This document shows positions 62,516 to 64,000 of a stretch of 64,000 bases of DNA, piece after piece. The DNA comes from Chelativorans intermedius (lineage in GTDB: Bacteria > Pseudomonadota > Alphaproteobacteria > Rhizobiales > Rhizobiaceae): NCBI RefSeq assembly GCF_025398255.1, contig NZ_JAODNW010000001.1:409672-473671 (forward strand), given 5' to 3'. A program made the translations under genes and the position numbers. Positions within the stretch are counted from its first letter, which is position 1. Every line of letters starts with the position of its first letter. Under the pieces are notes generated by a model. It was not told the origin of the DNA. It worked only from the letters and a program-made list of their open reading frames with translations, and did not search any database.

Positions 62516-62609
62516 CGCAAGGGCTTAAACAATGATGAACGATCGGCGTGTGCCCGAGTGCTTTCTCCCGCACGGCTCGTGGGCCGGATCACAAAGATCC
62601 GGACGACCT

Positions 62610-63953
62610 TCATGCGCATTGCGCCTTCTCGTGCCCGACCCTGATCGAGAGCATTTCGAACAGTTCCAGCCAACGGCGGGCCATCTGGGCAGACGAGAAA
62701 TGGCCGGCCTTCTGCCGCGCCTGCCGCGAGAGGTCGCGATGCAGCGTCTCGTCCTGCAATATCCTGACGATATGGTCGGCGAATGCGGCTTCATCGCCGA
62801 ACGGGACCAGGAAGCCGTCCCGGCCATGCTCGACCAGCGCGCGCGGTCCGTAAGGCACATCAAAGCCAATCACCGGACATCCATGGCACAGGCTTTCCAT
62901 GACTGTGAGTGAGAATGCCTCTGCCTGGCTGGTGATGATGGCCAGTCCCGCCGTTTCGTAGATGGTCGCTGCGTCCTGCGCCCAACCATTGAGAAACACG
63001 CTGTTCTCAAGGCCGAGGTCACGCACCAGCCGCCTGAGCGCGGGCAAAACCGGCATTGAGAGCGTGTCGAAACCATAGCAATGCAGGGTTGCCTCCGGAA
63101 CGGCATCGACAACCCGCCGGAAGGCGCGAATGGCCATGTGATGGTTTTTCTCGGTGCTGTATCGCGCCAGATAGACCAGCTTGCGGCGGTCGCGCAGTCC
63201 GAATTCGAGGGGCGGCACGCGGCTGTTATAGGCGTGCCCGATGACGCAGATGGGTGCCTGACCATATCGCTTCAGGATGTCGCTCTTCTGCTCTTCGGTC
63301 AGCGTCACCAGGGCGTCAGGGCGCCGGATATCGCGGAGTATGCCGGCATAGTCTCTTTTCTCCGGGCCTTGCCCGGGCCGACGGTGGTCCCGCGTATGCA
63401 GCGAGTGAACGATGGGGACCACCAGAACCCTTTCGGGGTTTGGCTGCATGTCCCGCACGTCCACCGCCGGCTCATACAGCATGCGGTTCTTGTCTATGAA
63501 CAGGACATGATATCTGTCATCCCTGTTTACATACTCGTTCAACCAGTATCGCGAAAGCTCCCCCTCGTCGTCCAATCTCCTTACGAGATGCCCGGTTTCG
63601 TCGATGATCTGTATGTGGTCGATTTCATCATTGGTTCTGTAGGTTTTTATGATGGATGCAGATCCATCGGGGCGCATGAAGGTTTCATGCACGATGGATG
63701 AGGTTTCCCTGTCGAGGATCTGGACGGAACTCAGGAATCCGCGACTGTCGTAGACGTCCCGTCTCCACTTTTTCCCGTTGTGGAAATGATTGACGTGACC
63801 GATGCCGCCAGTGTCTTCGCGGCGGACCACATACATCAGAAGCTTTCCATCGGACGCATCGTAGACGCGATAGTCTCCGGTATTCGGTAACGGCTTCCAG
63901 TTCTGGCGCGGGTTTATTTCCGGTGACCTGCCCCCCGCTGGTCCCTCATTCAT
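62610..63953 (-). CDS. GT4-type glycosyltransferase (poly-glycerolphosphate glucosyltransferase-like)
   Basis: The 447-residue protein has a C-terminal GT-B retaining glycosyltransferase domain: LVYLARYSTEKNHHMAIRAF, FLNGWAQDAATIYETAGLAIITSQAEAFSLTVMESLCHGCPVIGFDV and the E-x7-E pattern EAFSLTVME. About 200 N-terminal residues form a beta-rich module (YDASDGKLLMYVVRRED, FHNGKKWRRDVYDSRG, YWLNEYVNRDDRYHVLFID). The module resembles the N-domain of TagE/GtfA-type enzymes that glucosylate teichoic acid or serine-rich proteins. Acceptor unknown; a surface polysaccharide or phosphopolymer is likely. ATG 63953. Upstream sequence ends at the window edge; the region 63.4-63.9 kb is less GC-rich than the average. 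Confidence 0.82.
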   Translation of the reverse strand: MNEGPAGGRSPEINPRQNWKPLPNTGDYRVYDASDGKLLMYVVRREDTGGIGHVNHFHNGKKWRRDVYDSRGFLSSVQILDRETSSIVHETFMRPDGSASIIKTYRTNDEIDHIQIIDETGHLVRRLDDEGELSRYWLNEYVNRDDRYHVLFIDKNRMLYEPAVDVRDMQPNPERVLVVPIVHSLHTRDHRRPGQGPEKRDYAGILRDIRRPDALVTLTEEQKSDILKRYGQAPICVIGHAYNSRVPPLEFGLRDRRKLVYLARYSTEKNHHMAIRAFRRVVDAVPEATLHCYGFDTLSMPVLPALRRLVRDLGLENSVFLNGWAQDAATIYETAGLAIITSQAEAFSLTVMESLCHGCPVIGFDVPYGPRALVEHGRDGFLVPFGDEAAFADHIVRILQDETLHRDLSRQARQKAGHFSSAQMARRWLELFEMLSIRVGHEKAQCA

Positions 63954-64000
63954 AACGAGAGTCTGCAGGTTGGATTTGGGTATTCCGGTTCCCCGTCTGG

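Overview
The window looks like a piece of the chromosome of a GC-rich alphaproteobacterium of the order Hyphomicrobiales (Rhizobiales); I infer something near Phyllobacteriaceae/Mesorhizobium but cannot fix the genus. The signs are the glpX-recJ and hisI-folE / NifU-like-yidD-thrS gene orders, a fused SecDF, a CarB with the extra helical insert seen in rhizobia, a DUF1127 mini-protein, an alphaproteobacterial GTTC-N7-GTTC SOS box at lexA, and several GANTC (CcrM-type) sites upstream of rpoD. Almost everything is vertically inherited core genome. No insertion sequence, prophage, CRISPR array or rRNA is visible, and only one tRNA.

Layout. 1-11 kb: the end of glpX, recJ, a patatin-like lipase, hisI-folE, an Fe-S scaffold-like protein, yidD, thrS, a secreted three-repeat protein of unknown function, a nitroreductase, a flavin reductase-like protein, and a CitE-like/MaoC pair. 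11-19.7 kb: a DUF2336 protein, parE, then the glycine cleavage operon gcvT-gcvH-gcvP behind a tandem glycine riboswitch, with a small XRE regulator upstream. 19.8-24 kb: glutathione-dependent formaldehyde oxidation (adhC/frmA and fghA) and the biotin-carrying alpha subunit of an acyl-CoA carboxylase (pccA-like). 24-33 kb: the thiamine operon thiC-thiO-thiS-thiG-thiE-thiD behind a TPP riboswitch, then carB. 33.2-34.4 kb: a short, divergent BCCT-like membrane protein in visibly AT-richer DNA, the most foreign-looking gene here. 34.7-40.4 kb: dnaG and rpoD, a GYD protein, YjbQ and an HlyU-family protein. 40.3-46.3 kb: the most accessory stretch, with a TetR/VOC divergent pair sharing a palindromic operator, an FKBP isomerase, a second VOC protein, a DHA2-type MFS exporter, and an ECF42-like sigma factor fused to a TPR-like tail and coupled to a YciI/DGPF protein. 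46.5-54 kb: pyrE, an SDR with a MerR/LiuR-like palindrome in front and a large compound hairpin at its stop, then yajC-secDF followed by homologues of two mitochondrial complex I assembly factors (NDUFAF3-like Mth938 protein and NDUFAF6-like squalene-synthase-fold protein), and trmFO. 54-64 kb: a DUF1127 protein, tRNA-Leu(UAG), trigger factor, an M23 peptidase, Bcp peroxiredoxin, a very large AsmA/YhdP-type protein, lexA and a GT4 glycosyltransferase.

How they work together. Glycine cleavage and formaldehyde oxidation both feed one-carbon metabolism. Thiamine synthesis is complete in one riboswitch-controlled operon, and its ThiO uses glycine. YajC, SecDF, YidD and trigger factor all serve protein export or membrane insertion, and the two assembly-factor homologues sit in the same operon.

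Limits. I found no clearly new multi-gene system. The best leads are the secDF-NDUFAF3-NDUFAF6 arrangement, the divergent BCCT-like gene, the three-repeat secreted protein, the GANTC cluster at rpoD, and the palindromes around the SDR gene. Family names rest on motifs and recall; no database search was run.
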